A stretch of DNA of 47,360 bases from a bacterium UBP4_UBA6127. Its GTDB lineage: Bacteria > UBP4 > UBA4092. Positions 8,392 to 17,118 of this stretch are shown piece after piece. The stretch covers positions 1 to 47,360 of the forward strand of contig DIVR01000004.1 in NCBI GenBank assembly GCA_002428325.1, written 5' to 3'. A program made the position numbers and the translations under genes. Below the pieces are notes generated by a model that was given only the letters and a program-made list of their open reading frames with translations, ran no database searches and was not told where the DNA came from. The stretch's first letter is position 1. Every line of letters begins with the position of its first letter.

Positions 8392-8493
8392 TTGCAGGAT
8401 ATAGGAGAGTCTGTTAAGATAGAATCCCGTCCTAAGGTATTCACCAATAATCTATCAGGCAGCAGGAGTATTTGCATAAATCTATTGATATGA
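8392..8493 (+). CDS. Possible 33-residue leader ORF, overlapping the next start by ATGA
   Basis: This short ORF starts at TTG 8392, seven bases after AGGGAGG (8378-8384). It runs 33 codons to a TGA at 8491-8493 that overlaps the ATG of the next gene (ATGA, 8490-8493). The peptide begins MQDIGESVKIE and ends with hydrophobic ICINLLI. It has no recognisable domain and no run of one amino acid typical of attenuators. The good ribosome-binding site and the overlap are what support it; it may exist only to couple translation. Confidence 0.35.
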   Translation: MQDIGESVKIESRPKVFTNNLSGSRSICINLLI

Positions 8494-9431
8494 AAAACTT
8501 CAAGCCAGAAAATGTCAAGCTTTATTCCATTCGGGAGAGAACCCATAAAGTCCAGGTGAAAGACTTTGCAAAAGTTCCCTCTATCCAAAAGAGTTTTGGT
8601 AAATGGATAGATGAGATGCCTGATATCCTGGCCTCCCGAGACCTGAAAGAAATCATTAATGCCATCGTAAAGGCCCGCCAGAAAAATAAACCGGTAATTG
8701 CCATGATAGGCGGCCATGTGATCAAATGCGGAGTTACCCCCCTTTTAATAGATTGGATGAAAAAGGGGATTCTTACCGGAATGGCAATGAATGGCTCGGC
8801 CAGCATCCATGATACAGAGATTGCCATGATTGGGCAGACCAGTGAAGATGTGGCCATTGCCCTGGATGATGGGACCTTTGGAATGGTCAAAGAGACCGGT
8901 GAACTGATTCATGCTGGGTTGAAAGAAGGCCATCTCAAGGGATGGGGAATGGGCAAGTCCATTGGTTATAAATTAAATCAAGCCAAAACCCCATATCGCA
9001 CCCAAAGTATCCTGTCAGTAGGAACCCGGCTGGGTATTCCCATGACAGTCCATACGGCCATTGGCACGGATACCATATATCAGCATCCAGATGTCAATGG
9101 AGCCATTATGGGGGAAACCAGTCTGAGGGATTTTTACCTTTTTGCAGAAATGGTCAAAGATTTAAATAATGGCGGAGTGATTTTAAATATCGGTTCAGCC
9201 GTGATATTACCCGAAGTGTTTTTAAAAGCCTTGACGATTGCCAGGAACCTCGGATATCCGGTGGCCCGATTTACCAGTGCCAATTTTGATATGATTCAGC
9301 ATTACCGGCCGAGGGAAAATGTCATAAAACGGCCGACCCGAACCGGTGGCAAAGGATATTCAATTACCGGCCACCATGAAATAATGATCCCCCTGCTGTA
9401 TGCCGGGGTCATGTCAAAACTCAAGGGATAA
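8490..9431 (+). CDS. Conserved protein of unknown function, possibly deoxyhypusine-synthase-like
   Basis: This is a 313-residue soluble protein with no signal peptide. It has motifs rich in Gly, His and Asp: VIAMIGGHVIKCGVTPLLID (about 72-91), MNGSASIHDTEIAMIGQTSEDV, SVGTRLGIPMTVHTAIGTD, LNIGSAVILPEVFLKALT and GHHEIMIPLL near the end. I recall proteins of this kind in diverse bacteria, sometimes labelled deoxyhypusine synthase-like, but I cannot confirm the fold or substrate. It heads the run with the heptose kinase (29 bases downstream), kdsB and pyrG. I prefer ATG 8490 because it overlaps the leader ORF; TTG 8472 would add six residues and lies only 3 bases from AGGAG. Confidence 0.8.
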   Translation: MKNFKPENVKLYSIRERTHKVQVKDFAKVPSIQKSFGKWIDEMPDILASRDLKEIINAIVKARQKNKPVIAMIGGHVIKCGVTPLLIDWMKKGILTGMAMNGSASIHDTEIAMIGQTSEDVAIALDDGTFGMVKETGELIHAGLKEGHLKGWGMGKSIGYKLNQAKTPYRTQSILSVGTRLGIPMTVHTAIGTDTIYQHPDVNGAIMGETSLRDFYLFAEMVKDLNNGGVILNIGSAVILPEVFLKALTIARNLGYPVARFTSANFDMIQHYRPRENVIKRPTRTGGKGYSITGHHEIMIPLLYAGVMSKLKG

Positions 9432-9460
9432 GTCCATCACGATAGAGGATTAATCATTTT

Positions 9461-10462
9461 ATGCCCAAGCAAACTGTATTTAAACTTGATTTGGATAGAG
9501 CCTATTCATTGATCCAAACGATTGCATCCACCCGGATAATGGTCATCGGGGATTTAATGATTGACGAATTCATCTGGGGAAATGTAAATCGGATTTCTCC
9601 TGAGGCTCCTGTTCCGGTGGTCTCCGTCCGCAAGCAATCCTTTGCTTTGGGAGGAGCTGCCAATGTTGTGAATAATATCCGCGCCCTGGGAGGCGAAGTC
9701 CTGGTCGCCGGAGTGGTAGGTAAAGATGTGATGGGGCAGCAGCTGATAGAAGAAATCAAAAAATCAGGCGCTAAACCGGTAGCGGTCATCAAGGATGCTG
9801 ACCGGGAAACCACTTTAAAAACCCGGGTGGTTGCCCATCATCAACAGGTGGTTCGGATTGACCGGGAGACTGTTGCGCCGCTTTCTCCAGAAATTGAAGC
9901 CCGGATGATGGCTGCCGTAGAAAAAAATCTGGCTCATTGTAATGCCCTGATTATTGAAGATTATGCCAAAGGGGTTATTAATCCCAAGACCTTACATAAT
10001 ATGATTAGATTAGCCCGTAAAATGGGCGTATTTATCTCCGTGGATCCCAAAGTATTTTATCCGGACCAATATAAATCAGTTCAGTTGTTAACTCCCAATC
10101 ATCATGAAGCAGGTTCATTTGCCGGTGTGGCTGTTCCCAATGGGGATTCGCTCATGAAAATCGGAAAGAAACTGGTCAAAATGTTAAATGGGGCTTCTAT
10201 CCTCATTACCCGGGGAGAAGAAGGTATGTCCCTCTTTGAAGCCAATGGAGAAATAACCCATATCCCCACCCGGGCAAAGGAAGTTTACGATGTCAGCGGA
10301 GCCGGGGATACCGTGATTGGTACCATGACAGCGATTATTGCCGCCGGTGGAAGTATTAAAGAAGCCGCGGCCATATCCAATTATGCTGCGGGTGTTGTGG
10401 TTGGCAAAGTAGGCGTAGCAACTTGCAGTCCCGAAGAATTAAAGTCGGCAATTAAGGAATAA
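9461..10462 (+). CDS. rfaE1: D-glycero-beta-D-manno-heptose-7-phosphate kinase
   Basis: This is a PfkB/ribokinase-family kinase of 333 residues. MVIGDLMIDEFIWGNVNRISPEAPVPVV and FALGGAANVVNNIRALGG are characteristic of the HldE/RfaE kinase domain, and the anion-hole motif DVSGAGDTVIGTM lies near the C terminus. It phosphorylates D-glycero-D-manno-heptose 7-phosphate at C1 for ADP-heptose, a precursor of the LPS inner core. Only the kinase domain is present; the adenylyltransferase (rfaE2) must be a separate gene outside the window. kdsB starts 12 bases downstream, linking both genes to LPS core assembly. Confidence 0.93.
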   Translation: MPKQTVFKLDLDRAYSLIQTIASTRIMVIGDLMIDEFIWGNVNRISPEAPVPVVSVRKQSFALGGAANVVNNIRALGGEVLVAGVVGKDVMGQQLIEEIKKSGAKPVAVIKDADRETTLKTRVVAHHQQVVRIDRETVAPLSPEIEARMMAAVEKNLAHCNALIIEDYAKGVINPKTLHNMIRLARKMGVFISVDPKVFYPDQYKSVQLLTPNHHEAGSFAGVAVPNGDSLMKIGKKLVKMLNGASILITRGEEGMSLFEANGEITHIPTRAKEVYDVSGAGDTVIGTMTAIIAAGGSIKEAAAISNYAAGVVVGKVGVATCSPEELKSAIKE

Positions 10463-10474
10463 AGAGGTCATCCA

Positions 10475-11233
10475 ATGAAGATAATAGGGGTCATTCCCGC
10501 TCGATATGGTTCAAGCCGGTTCCCGGGAAAACCCCTGGCGATGATCCAGGGGAAACCGATGGTGGTTCATGTCTATGAAAGAGCCTGCCGCGCTAAGAAC
10601 CTGTCAGATGTGGTGATTGCCACCGATGATAAAAGAATATTACTTGAAGCTGCCCGGTTTGGAGCCCATGCCGTCATGACCCGGGTGGATCATGCCTCCG
10701 GTTCAGACCGAATTGCCGAAGTGGCAGATTCCCTGGAAGTGGATGTGGTGGTCAATATCCAGGGAGATGAACCCCTGATTGAACCCGATATGATTGACCA
10801 GGTGGTTGAACCTTTACTGGAAGATACCAGCGCTCCTATGGCCACTTTGAAAAAGAAAATCACATCCTGGGATGATTTTAAAAATCCTAATATTGTAAAA
10901 GTAGTCACCGATAATCATGGGTATGCCATCTATTTTTCCCGGGCTTGTATTCCTTTTCCCAAAAAAGGATGGAAAGAAATTCTCGAAGGAAATCTTGAGA
11001 ATATGCCAGAGGGAGAATTCTTTCGGCATATCGGTATTTATGCCTATCGGAAAGACTTCCTTCTGCAATATACAAAGATGCCGGCCGGGAGACTTGAACA
11101 TGTCGAAGAACTCGAACAGCTTCGAGTCTTGGAGAATGGTTTTAAAATTAAAGTAGCTGAGACAGAGTATGAAACCATCTCTGTCGATGCCCCTGAAGAT
11201 ATTGAAAAAGTTTTGAAAAATATAAACTCTTAA
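10475..11233 (+). CDS. kdsB: 3-deoxy-manno-octulosonate cytidylyltransferase (CMP-KDO synthetase)
   Basis: KdsB activates KDO with CTP to CMP-KDO for lipid A-core assembly. The 252-residue protein begins IGVIPARYGSSRFPGKPL, the nucleotide-binding signature, and has VVIATDDKRI, HASGSDRIAEV, VVNIQGDEPLIEPDMIDQV and HIGIYAYRKDFL. Length and order are typical. The neighbours are informative: a heptose kinase upstream, and pyrG, which makes the CTP substrate, 23 bases downstream. The KDO isomerase kdsD is about 22 kb away; kdsA and kdsC are not in the window. Confidence 0.97.
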   Translation: MKIIGVIPARYGSSRFPGKPLAMIQGKPMVVHVYERACRAKNLSDVVIATDDKRILLEAARFGAHAVMTRVDHASGSDRIAEVADSLEVDVVVNIQGDEPLIEPDMIDQVVEPLLEDTSAPMATLKKKITSWDDFKNPNIVKVVTDNHGYAIYFSRACIPFPKKGWKEILEGNLENMPEGEFFRHIGIYAYRKDFLLQYTKMPAGRLEHVEELEQLRVLENGFKIKVAETEYETISVDAPEDIEKVLKNINS

Positions 11234-11256
11234 TTATATAAAGGATAAATGAAATC

Positions 11257-12858
11257 ATGACAAAGTATATTTTCGTTACCGGTGGTGTTGTTTCCTCCCT
11301 GGGAAAAGGGATTGCCTGTGCATCTCTGGGTAGTTTACTGGAAAGCCGGGGGCTTACTGTTGCTCTCCAGAAATTTGATCCCTATATCAATGTGGATCCA
11401 GGGACCATGAGTCCCTTCCAGCATGGTGAGGTATTTGTAACGGATGATGGAGCTGAGACCGACCTTGATTTGGGACATTATGAACGATTTACGTCCCATC
11501 GGACCAGTCAGGACAATAATATTACTGCCGGCCGAATATATAACGATGTTATTTCCAAAGAACGACGCGGAGATTATTTGGGAGCGACGGTTCAGGTGGT
11601 GCCCCATATTACCAATGAGATAAAAGCCCGAATTCGCCGTATTACTGAGAAAACAGAGGTGGATGTGGTTATTACTGAAGTAGGCGGCACTGTCGGTGAC
11701 ATTGAAGGACTTCCTTTCTTTGAAGCCATCCGTCAATTCAGATTGGAGCAGGGCAGGGAAAATACTGTCTTTATCCATTTGACCCTCGTTCCTTATATTA
11801 AAGCTGCCGGTGAATTGAAAACCAAACCGACTCAGCACAGTGTTAAAGAACTTAGAAGTATTGGTATTCAACCTGATATTTTGATCTGTCGTACTGAAAA
11901 GATTATTACTGAAGAAATGCGTTCTAAAATTGCTCTCTTCTGTAATGTTGAAAAACCAGCGGTATTCCAGTGCCTGGATGTGGAGCAGATTTATGAAGTA
12001 CCTTTAATGCTTGCCGAGCAGGGCTTAGATGAATATGTCTGTCGCATCCTGAAAATGGATTGCGGACCCCGCAACATGGAATCCTGGAGTCAGATGGTTC
12101 ATAAATTCAAGAATCCTAAAGGCGAAGTGAAAATCGCTGTGGTTGGAAAATATGTGGGATTACAAGATGCCTACAAGAGTGTTTATGAGGCTTTGAGGCA
12201 TGGCGGAGTCGCCCATGAATATAAAGTCGTCATTAAACGGGTGGATTCCGAGGATATAGAGAAGCAAAGTCCTGAAGCCCTTTTAAGTGATGTCCATGGA
12301 ATACTTATCCCGGGTGGGTTTGGCAGCCGGGGAATTGAAGGGAAAATTGCGGCTATTCGTTTTGCCCGTGAGAACAACGTTCCTTTCTTTGGTATCTGTT
12401 TGGGAATGCAGTGTGCGGCAATAGAATTTTCCCGGGATGCCTGTGGAATGAAAACCGCTAATAGTACTGAATTTGACCCTGAGACTGAATATCCAATCAT
12501 CAGCCTTCTGGCTGAACAGGAAAATGTCAAGGATTTGGGTGGAACCATGCGGCTGGGTGCTTATCCATGCAAATTAACTCCGGGAACTCGGAGCTTTGAA
12601 GGATATAAAACAGAATTGATTCATGAACGGCATCGGCATCGTTTCGAATTTAACAACAAATACAGAGAAGTATTTGAATCGAATGGTATTGTCTTCGCGG
12701 GCCTCAATGAAAAATCCAATTTGGTCGAAATCATGGAATTGAAAGACCATCCATGGTTTGTGGGCTGCCAATTCCATCCTGAATTTAAGAGCCGGCCGGT
12801 TGACCCGCATCCGTTATTCCGGGAGTTTGTAAAGGCTGCTATCAATCATCAATCCTGA
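11257..12858 (+). CDS. pyrG: CTP synthase
   Basis: PyrG aminates UTP to CTP using glutamine. The 533 residues show the synthetase domain (IFVTGGVVSSLGKGIACASLG; QKFDPYINVDPGTMSPFQHG; GGTVGDIEGLPFFEAIRQ). The C-terminal class I amidotransferase domain (from about 290) has the nucleophile elbow FFGICLGMQCAAIEF and the catalytic His/Glu pair in QFHPEFKSRP. It sits directly behind kdsB, supplying CTP for KDO activation as well as for nucleic acid and lipid synthesis. The start has only a weak ribosome-binding sequence (AAAGGA). Confidence 0.98.
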   Translation: MTKYIFVTGGVVSSLGKGIACASLGSLLESRGLTVALQKFDPYINVDPGTMSPFQHGEVFVTDDGAETDLDLGHYERFTSHRTSQDNNITAGRIYNDVISKERRGDYLGATVQVVPHITNEIKARIRRITEKTEVDVVITEVGGTVGDIEGLPFFEAIRQFRLEQGRENTVFIHLTLVPYIKAAGELKTKPTQHSVKELRSIGIQPDILICRTEKIITEEMRSKIALFCNVEKPAVFQCLDVEQIYEVPLMLAEQGLDEYVCRILKMDCGPRNMESWSQMVHKFKNPKGEVKIAVVGKYVGLQDAYKSVYEALRHGGVAHEYKVVIKRVDSEDIEKQSPEALLSDVHGILIPGGFGSRGIEGKIAAIRFARENNVPFFGICLGMQCAAIEFSRDACGMKTANSTEFDPETEYPIISLLAEQENVKDLGGTMRLGAYPCKLTPGTRSFEGYKTELIHERHRHRFEFNNKYREVFESNGIVFAGLNEKSNLVEIMELKDHPWFVGCQFHPEFKSRPVDPHPLFREFVKAAINHQS

Positions 12859-12950
12859 AATTCTTGAGCCAGGATATTATTTTATTGATTTTATTTATCC
12901 AGTTGGTCAAAATGGTTTATTAAACTGTACAAAGTGAGGTTCCTGAAAAT

Positions 12951-14117
12951 ATGAAATTTGAAACGTCAAAACGATATCAGCAGATACCGCCCTATTTATT
13001 TGCCCGTATCGATAAAATGAAACAAGAAGCCATAGAAAAAGGGGCTGATATCATTAATCTGGGAATCGGCGATCCTGATCTTCCCACCCCCAACCATATT
13101 ATTAATTCTCTTTGCAAGGCAGCTAAAAATCCTAAGTATCACCAGTATCCGCCTTATGAGGGATTCAAAGAATATCGACAGGCTTGTTCCGATTGGTTTT
13201 TTAAACGATTTGGAGAGAGATTCAACCCGGATACTGAAGTCCTTGCCATGATTGGTTCCAAGGAAGGAATCGGCCATTTCCCTATTGCCTTTATTGATAA
13301 AGGTGATGTGGTGTTGGTTCCTGATCCCGGATATCCTGTATATCATATTGGAACAACTTTTATGGGTGGAACAACATATAGAATGCCTCTTCTGGCTGAA
13401 AATGGGTTTCTTCCTGATTTAAAAAGTATTCCGGAAAAAATATTAAAAAAAGCAAAAGTCATGTGGTTGAATTATCCAAACAATCCGACCGGAGCGGTCG
13501 CTTCCCTGAAATTCTTTCAGGATGTGGTTAAATTCGCCAAGAAGAACAATATCATCGTTTGCCATGATATGGCCTATTCAGAGATTTATTATGACGGAAA
13601 GGCCCCATTAAGTTTCTTTAATGCCAAGGGTGCCCGGGAAGTTGGAATTGAATTTCATTCTCTGTCCAAAACCTATAATATGACAGGTTGGCGGATTGGG
13701 TTTGCCGTAGGTAATCCTGATTTTATTAAAGCCTTGGGAAATGTCAAAAACAATCTGGATTCAGGCCAGTTTGGAGCTATTCAAGAAGCTGCCATTACAG
13801 CGATGAGTTCCAGTCAGAATTGTGTCGAAAAACTCCGTAAAATATATCAAGAACGCAGGGATCTCCTGGTCAAAGGATTAGAGACCCTGGGTTGGAATGT
13901 CTTTTCACCCGAAGGTGGATTTTATATATGGATTAAAGTGCCGCCTAAACATGATTCTATGGGAATGACCGCTAAAATCCTACAAGAAACAGGGATTGTT
14001 ACTACACCTGGCGTTGGATTCGGTAAATATGGCGAAGGCTATATTCGGATGACAGTTACGACCGATGTGAAACGTTTGAAGGAAGCTCTCAAACGGCTTT
14101 CGAAAGTCACTTTTTAG
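12951..14117 (+). CDS. dapL: LL-diaminopimelate aminotransferase
   Basis: This is a fold-type I PLP aminotransferase of 388 residues. It has the motifs INLGIGDPDLPTP, YHQYPPYEGFKEYR, VMWLNYPNNPTGAVA and the lysine-containing SLSKTYNMTGWRIGFAVGNP. Together with its length this matches DapL, which converts tetrahydrodipicolinate directly to LL-diaminopimelate for lysine and peptidoglycan. A related aspartate-type aminotransferase is the alternative, but the NLGIGDPDLPTP block and C-terminal TPGVGFGKYGEGYIRM favour DapL. A ribosome-binding sequence (GTGAGG) precedes the ATG. folK follows closely. Confidence 0.88.
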   Translation: MKFETSKRYQQIPPYLFARIDKMKQEAIEKGADIINLGIGDPDLPTPNHIINSLCKAAKNPKYHQYPPYEGFKEYRQACSDWFFKRFGERFNPDTEVLAMIGSKEGIGHFPIAFIDKGDVVLVPDPGYPVYHIGTTFMGGTTYRMPLLAENGFLPDLKSIPEKILKKAKVMWLNYPNNPTGAVASLKFFQDVVKFAKKNNIIVCHDMAYSEIYYDGKAPLSFFNAKGAREVGIEFHSLSKTYNMTGWRIGFAVGNPDFIKALGNVKNNLDSGQFGAIQEAAITAMSSSQNCVEKLRKIYQERRDLLVKGLETLGWNVFSPEGGFYIWIKVPPKHDSMGMTAKILQETGIVTTPGVGFGKYGEGYIRMTVTTDVKRLKEALKRLSKVTF

Positions 14118-14136
14118 GTAATTGAATGTTTTGAAA

Positions 14137-14652
14137 ATGCCAATATTCTGTTACATTGGTCTTGGGTCCAATATGAATGACCGTCTGGGGAATCTATTGG
14201 AATCCGTTGTGCTGATTAATAAATGGCCAGATAGCAGAATTCTAAAATCATCAATGGTTTATGAAACGGAGCCATGGGGCGTTATTGACCAGGCTCCGTT
14301 TTTTAATGCGGTTATCGAAATTGCCACGGAGTTATCCCCCTTAGATCTGTTGCGGAAATGTTTTGAAACAGAAAATCAAATGGGCAGAATCCGGAGTATT
14401 AAATGGGGTCCCAGAACAATTGATATTGATATCTTATTTTATGGAACCCAGATTTATCAGACTGATTCTCTTCAAATTCCCCATCCTCGAATAACCGAAA
14501 GAGATTTTGTAATAATCCCTTTAAATGAGATTGCCCCTGATTTTGTGCATCCTGTCTCCCATACGCCCATCCATTTGATTGCTGCCGGATTTGATGTAAA
14601 TCGACTGCGTCAAGTTGGAGAATTAATCATTGAACCTAAAGAGGATATATAA
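14137..14652 (+). CDS. folK: 2-amino-4-hydroxy-6-hydroxymethyldihydropteridine pyrophosphokinase
   Basis: FolK transfers pyrophosphate from ATP to 6-hydroxymethyl-dihydropterin in folate synthesis. Signatures are YIGLGSNMNDRLGNL at the N terminus, YETEPWGVIDQAPFFNAV, and the catalytic block WGPRTIDIDILFYG followed by IPHPRITERDFVIIPL. I chose ATG 14137 (171 residues) because it places the conserved YIGLGSN immediately after the start. TTG 14122 would add five residues and sits closer to a weak AGG. panB begins 43 bases downstream, so folate and pantothenate genes form one unit; PanB uses a folate cofactor. Confidence 0.94.
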   Translation: MPIFCYIGLGSNMNDRLGNLLESVVLINKWPDSRILKSSMVYETEPWGVIDQAPFFNAVIEIATELSPLDLLRKCFETENQMGRIRSIKWGPRTIDIDILFYGTQIYQTDSLQIPHPRITERDFVIIPLNEIAPDFVHPVSHTPIHLIAAGFDVNRLRQVGELIIEPKEDI

Positions 14653-14695
14653 TAAATATGTAACTTTTCAGAATACAAGAAAGGTAATATCTCTC

Positions 14696-15553
14696 ATGGG
14701 TACAAAAATTACTACCACTAAACTACTACAATTTAAAAAAGAACATAAAAAAATTACAGCTTTAACGGCTTATGATTTTCCCACAGCCTCTCTGCTGGAT
14801 AATGCCGGAATAGAACTTATCCTGGTAGGTGATTCTGTTGGGGATACTGTATTGGGTTATGAAAACACCCTCCCAGTCAATATGGAAGATATGCTTCATC
14901 ACACAAAAGCTGTTTCCCGGGGAGTAAAAAACGCATTATTAGTAGCAGATATGCCTTTTATGTCATACCAATATGATATCCGCGAAGCTGTTCGTAATGC
15001 AGGTCGATTCCTGCAGGAAGGAATGGCTCATGCGGTTAAATTAGAAGGCGGAAAAGAACGAATTGAAACCATTTCATCCATTCTGGATGCAGGTATCCCT
15101 GTTATGGGACATATTGGGCTTACCCCTCAATCCTTACATAAAATGGGCGGTTATAAGGTGCAGGGAAAAACCAGTGATAAGGCCAAGAAACTGCTAGATG
15201 ATGCACTGGCCTTGGAAGATGCCGGTGTCTTTTCCATGGTTTTGGAATTGGTTCCTGCCGAAGTTGCACGTATTATATCTGAAAACCTGACAATTCCTAC
15301 TATTGGAATTGGTTCAGGACCTGCTTGTGATGGTCAGGTTCTTGTAATTAATGATCTTCTATGTTTTGGAAGCAGTACATCAAAAAAGCATACCAAACAC
15401 TATGCTGATTTGAATCAAATAATAACCAATGCTGTCAGTAGCTATATTCAAGAAGTTGAATCAATGAAATTTCCTGCCCAGGAAAATAGTTTTGAAATCA
15501 ATCCTGTTGAATTAGCTGATTTAATAACCCAACTTGATAATAAAAAGAAATAA
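14696..15553 (+). CDS. panB: 3-methyl-2-oxobutanoate hydroxymethyltransferase
   Basis: PanB makes ketopantoate from alpha-ketoisovalerate and methylene-tetrahydrofolate. The protein has KITTTKLLQFKKEHKKI, TAYDFPTASLLDNAGI, VGDSVGDTVLGYENTLPV, AHAVKLEGG, GHIGLTPQS and IPTIGIGSGPACDGQVLV, all standard PanB blocks. I start it at ATG 14696 (285 residues, GAAAGG 11 bases upstream). The upstream in-frame TTG at 14630 would overlap folK and add residues unlike the family. panC starts 16 bases downstream. Confidence 0.96.
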   Translation: MGTKITTTKLLQFKKEHKKITALTAYDFPTASLLDNAGIELILVGDSVGDTVLGYENTLPVNMEDMLHHTKAVSRGVKNALLVADMPFMSYQYDIREAVRNAGRFLQEGMAHAVKLEGGKERIETISSILDAGIPVMGHIGLTPQSLHKMGGYKVQGKTSDKAKKLLDDALALEDAGVFSMVLELVPAEVARIISENLTIPTIGIGSGPACDGQVLVINDLLCFGSSTSKKHTKHYADLNQIITNAVSSYIQEVESMKFPAQENSFEINPVELADLITQLDNKKK

Positions 15554-15569
15554 ACGGGTCAAACAATTC

Positions 15570-16418
15570 ATGAAAGTCATTCAAACAGTAAAAGAGATGC
15601 AGGCTTGGTCTATGAGCCAGCATAAAAAAGGATATAAAACCGGGTTTGTTCCTACCATGGGATATTTCCATCCGGGGCATTTAAGCCTGATGAAATCTTC
15701 TATAAAAAGAACTGATAAGACAGTTGTTTCCATTTTTGTTAATCCTACCCAGTTTGGTGTCAATGAGGATTTCAGTAAATATCCCAGGAATTATGAAAGG
15801 GATTTGGAATTAGCCAAAGAAGCGGGAGTGGATATGGTTTTTTTGCCTGCTGTTGATGAGATATACCCGGAAGGATATGATACTTATGTGGTTACGGATA
15901 AACTGTCTCAAGTACTTGAAGGGAAGACCCGTCCTACCCATTTCAGGGGAGTATGCACTATCGTTTTGAAATTATTGAATATCGTTATGCCTGATATCCT
16001 GTTTATGGGGCAGAAGGATATCCAACAATGTGTAGTTCTTTCAAGAATGATTCAGGATTTACATCTTAAGGTTAAGATGGTAATTCAACCGACAATCCGT
16101 GAGAAAGATGGTTTGGCTATGAGTTCTCGCAATACCTATCTTTCACTCGAAGAACGTAAGGCAGCCTTGGTTCTGTCTCAAGCATTGGAATATGCGAAGA
16201 ACCAGGTTGAAAAGGGAACTTCCAATACTGCGTTTATCGTCAATGGGATGAAAAAATTGATTAATAATGAGTCTTTAGCGGATTTGGATTATATTGCGGT
16301 CGTGAATCGATACAGCCTGCTACCAGTCAAAAAACTGGAAGGTTCATTCATTATTTGCCTGGCTGTCTATATTGGGAAGACACGATTAATAGATAATTAT
16401 CTTTTTGATGTAGGGTAG
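15570..16418 (+). CDS. panC: Pantothenate synthetase (pantoate-beta-alanine ligase)
   Basis: PanC joins pantoate and beta-alanine using ATP. The class I synthetase-like HxGH motif is in FVPTMGYFHPGHLSLM (about 29-44). SIFVNPTQFGVNEDFSKYPR, MGQKDIQQCVVLSRM and the KMSKS-equivalent GLAMSSRNTYLS follow. The 282-residue length is standard from ATG 15570; the in-frame start at 15534 would overlap panB. Its 3' end overlaps the convergent cupredoxin-like gene by 22 bases. panD, which makes beta-alanine, is not in the window. Confidence 0.97.
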   Translation: MKVIQTVKEMQAWSMSQHKKGYKTGFVPTMGYFHPGHLSLMKSSIKRTDKTVVSIFVNPTQFGVNEDFSKYPRNYERDLELAKEAGVDMVFLPAVDEIYPEGYDTYVVTDKLSQVLEGKTRPTHFRGVCTIVLKLLNIVMPDILFMGQKDIQQCVVLSRMIQDLHLKVKMVIQPTIREKDGLAMSSRNTYLSLEERKAALVLSQALEYAKNQVEKGTSNTAFIVNGMKKLINNESLADLDYIAVVNRYSLLPVKKLEGSFIICLAVYIGKTRLIDNYLFDVG

Positions 16419-16987
16419 GAATGCTCAGTTATTTTCTTGGAAGGAGTAAATGATTGGGCTATGACAAACTTCTGGCTTTTATGTTGAATCAAGGCTTCAG
16501 CGCAAGGTTTTCTCTCTAATTGCAAATCACCCATATAATAAGAATCTTGCTTGATTAGATGGTCATTCATGCCAAAAAACCACCAGAGGATTGCATTGGT
16601 TGATTGCAATTGAATGATAACAACACCTTTCAAAGTACTTCCTCTTGCTTTTGAATGATATTGGACTGTGCCGGTTGAATAAAAGACCATAGGAGATGAA
16701 TGCTTGGCCTGTTTAATCAAACCTGTATCCCAGTCATTACAGGTAGCGGAATGGGATTCCTTAAGATGGTTTTTCCAGATAATGGAATCTCCAGAATAAA
16801 TCCTGATGGTATCTGGGCTATAGCAGGGTACGTCATTTGCCGATTCGATATCAACAGTATAGCAGGCAAAGGTCATGATTTGGGGTAACACAGGAAAAGG
16901 GGTAGCTGTTACTGTAACTGAGGATAGAGATGAAATCAACAGTAACAGAATAAAAATTATTGTATTTGCCCTTATTCCTTTATCCAC
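16397..16987 (-). CDS. Exported cupredoxin-like protein with an apparently degenerate copper site
   Basis: This 196-residue protein starts at GTG 16987 with a signal peptide (hydrophobic IIFILLLLISSLSS, residues 10-23, then VTATPFP). The middle (about 60-130) looks like a plastocyanin/azurin-like cupredoxin: DTIRIYSGDSIIWKN, SHSAT, DTGLI, then a GTVQYHS strand and GVVIIQL. In functional members the last loop usually supplies Cys, His and Met. Here it reads YHSKARGSTLKG, without Cys or Met, so type I copper binding is doubtful. A tail of about 60 residues has no recognisable domain. It is convergent with panC (22-base overlap), and its start is separated from the SurA-like gene by a terminator. 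Confidence 0.65.
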   Translation of the reverse strand: MDKGIRANTIIFILLLLISSLSSVTVTATPFPVLPQIMTFACYTVDIESANDVPCYSPDTIRIYSGDSIIWKNHLKESHSATCNDWDTGLIKQAKHSSPMVFYSTGTVQYHSKARGSTLKGVVIIQLQSTNAILWWFFGMNDHLIKQDSYYMGDLQLERKPCAEALIQHKSQKFVIAQSFTPSKKITEHSYPTSKR

Positions 16988-17069
16988 AATTATTCACCCG
17001 AATGAACCTTTGCTCATAGATAGCATACTACGATGTACTTAATATCTCAACTTGACGGCTAAAGAATAC

Positions 17070-17104
17070 AAAAAAAGACTCCTTTTTTCAAAAGAGCCTT
17101 TTAA
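17070..17104 (-). terminator. Rho-independent terminator after the SurA-like gene
   Basis: On the minus strand AAGGCTCTTTT and AAAAGGAGTCTT can pair with one or two imperfect positions, followed by a run of seven T. It lies 15 bases past the stop of the SurA-like gene. The plus strand also ends in T residues, so it could act both ways. Confidence 0.65.
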
Positions 17105-17118
17105 TAAATAATCATTAT

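Noticed and set aside
14630..14695. N-terminal extension of panB overlapping folK
   Set aside because: The extra residues do not match PanB, and ATG 14696 gives the normal length with a ribosome-binding sequence.
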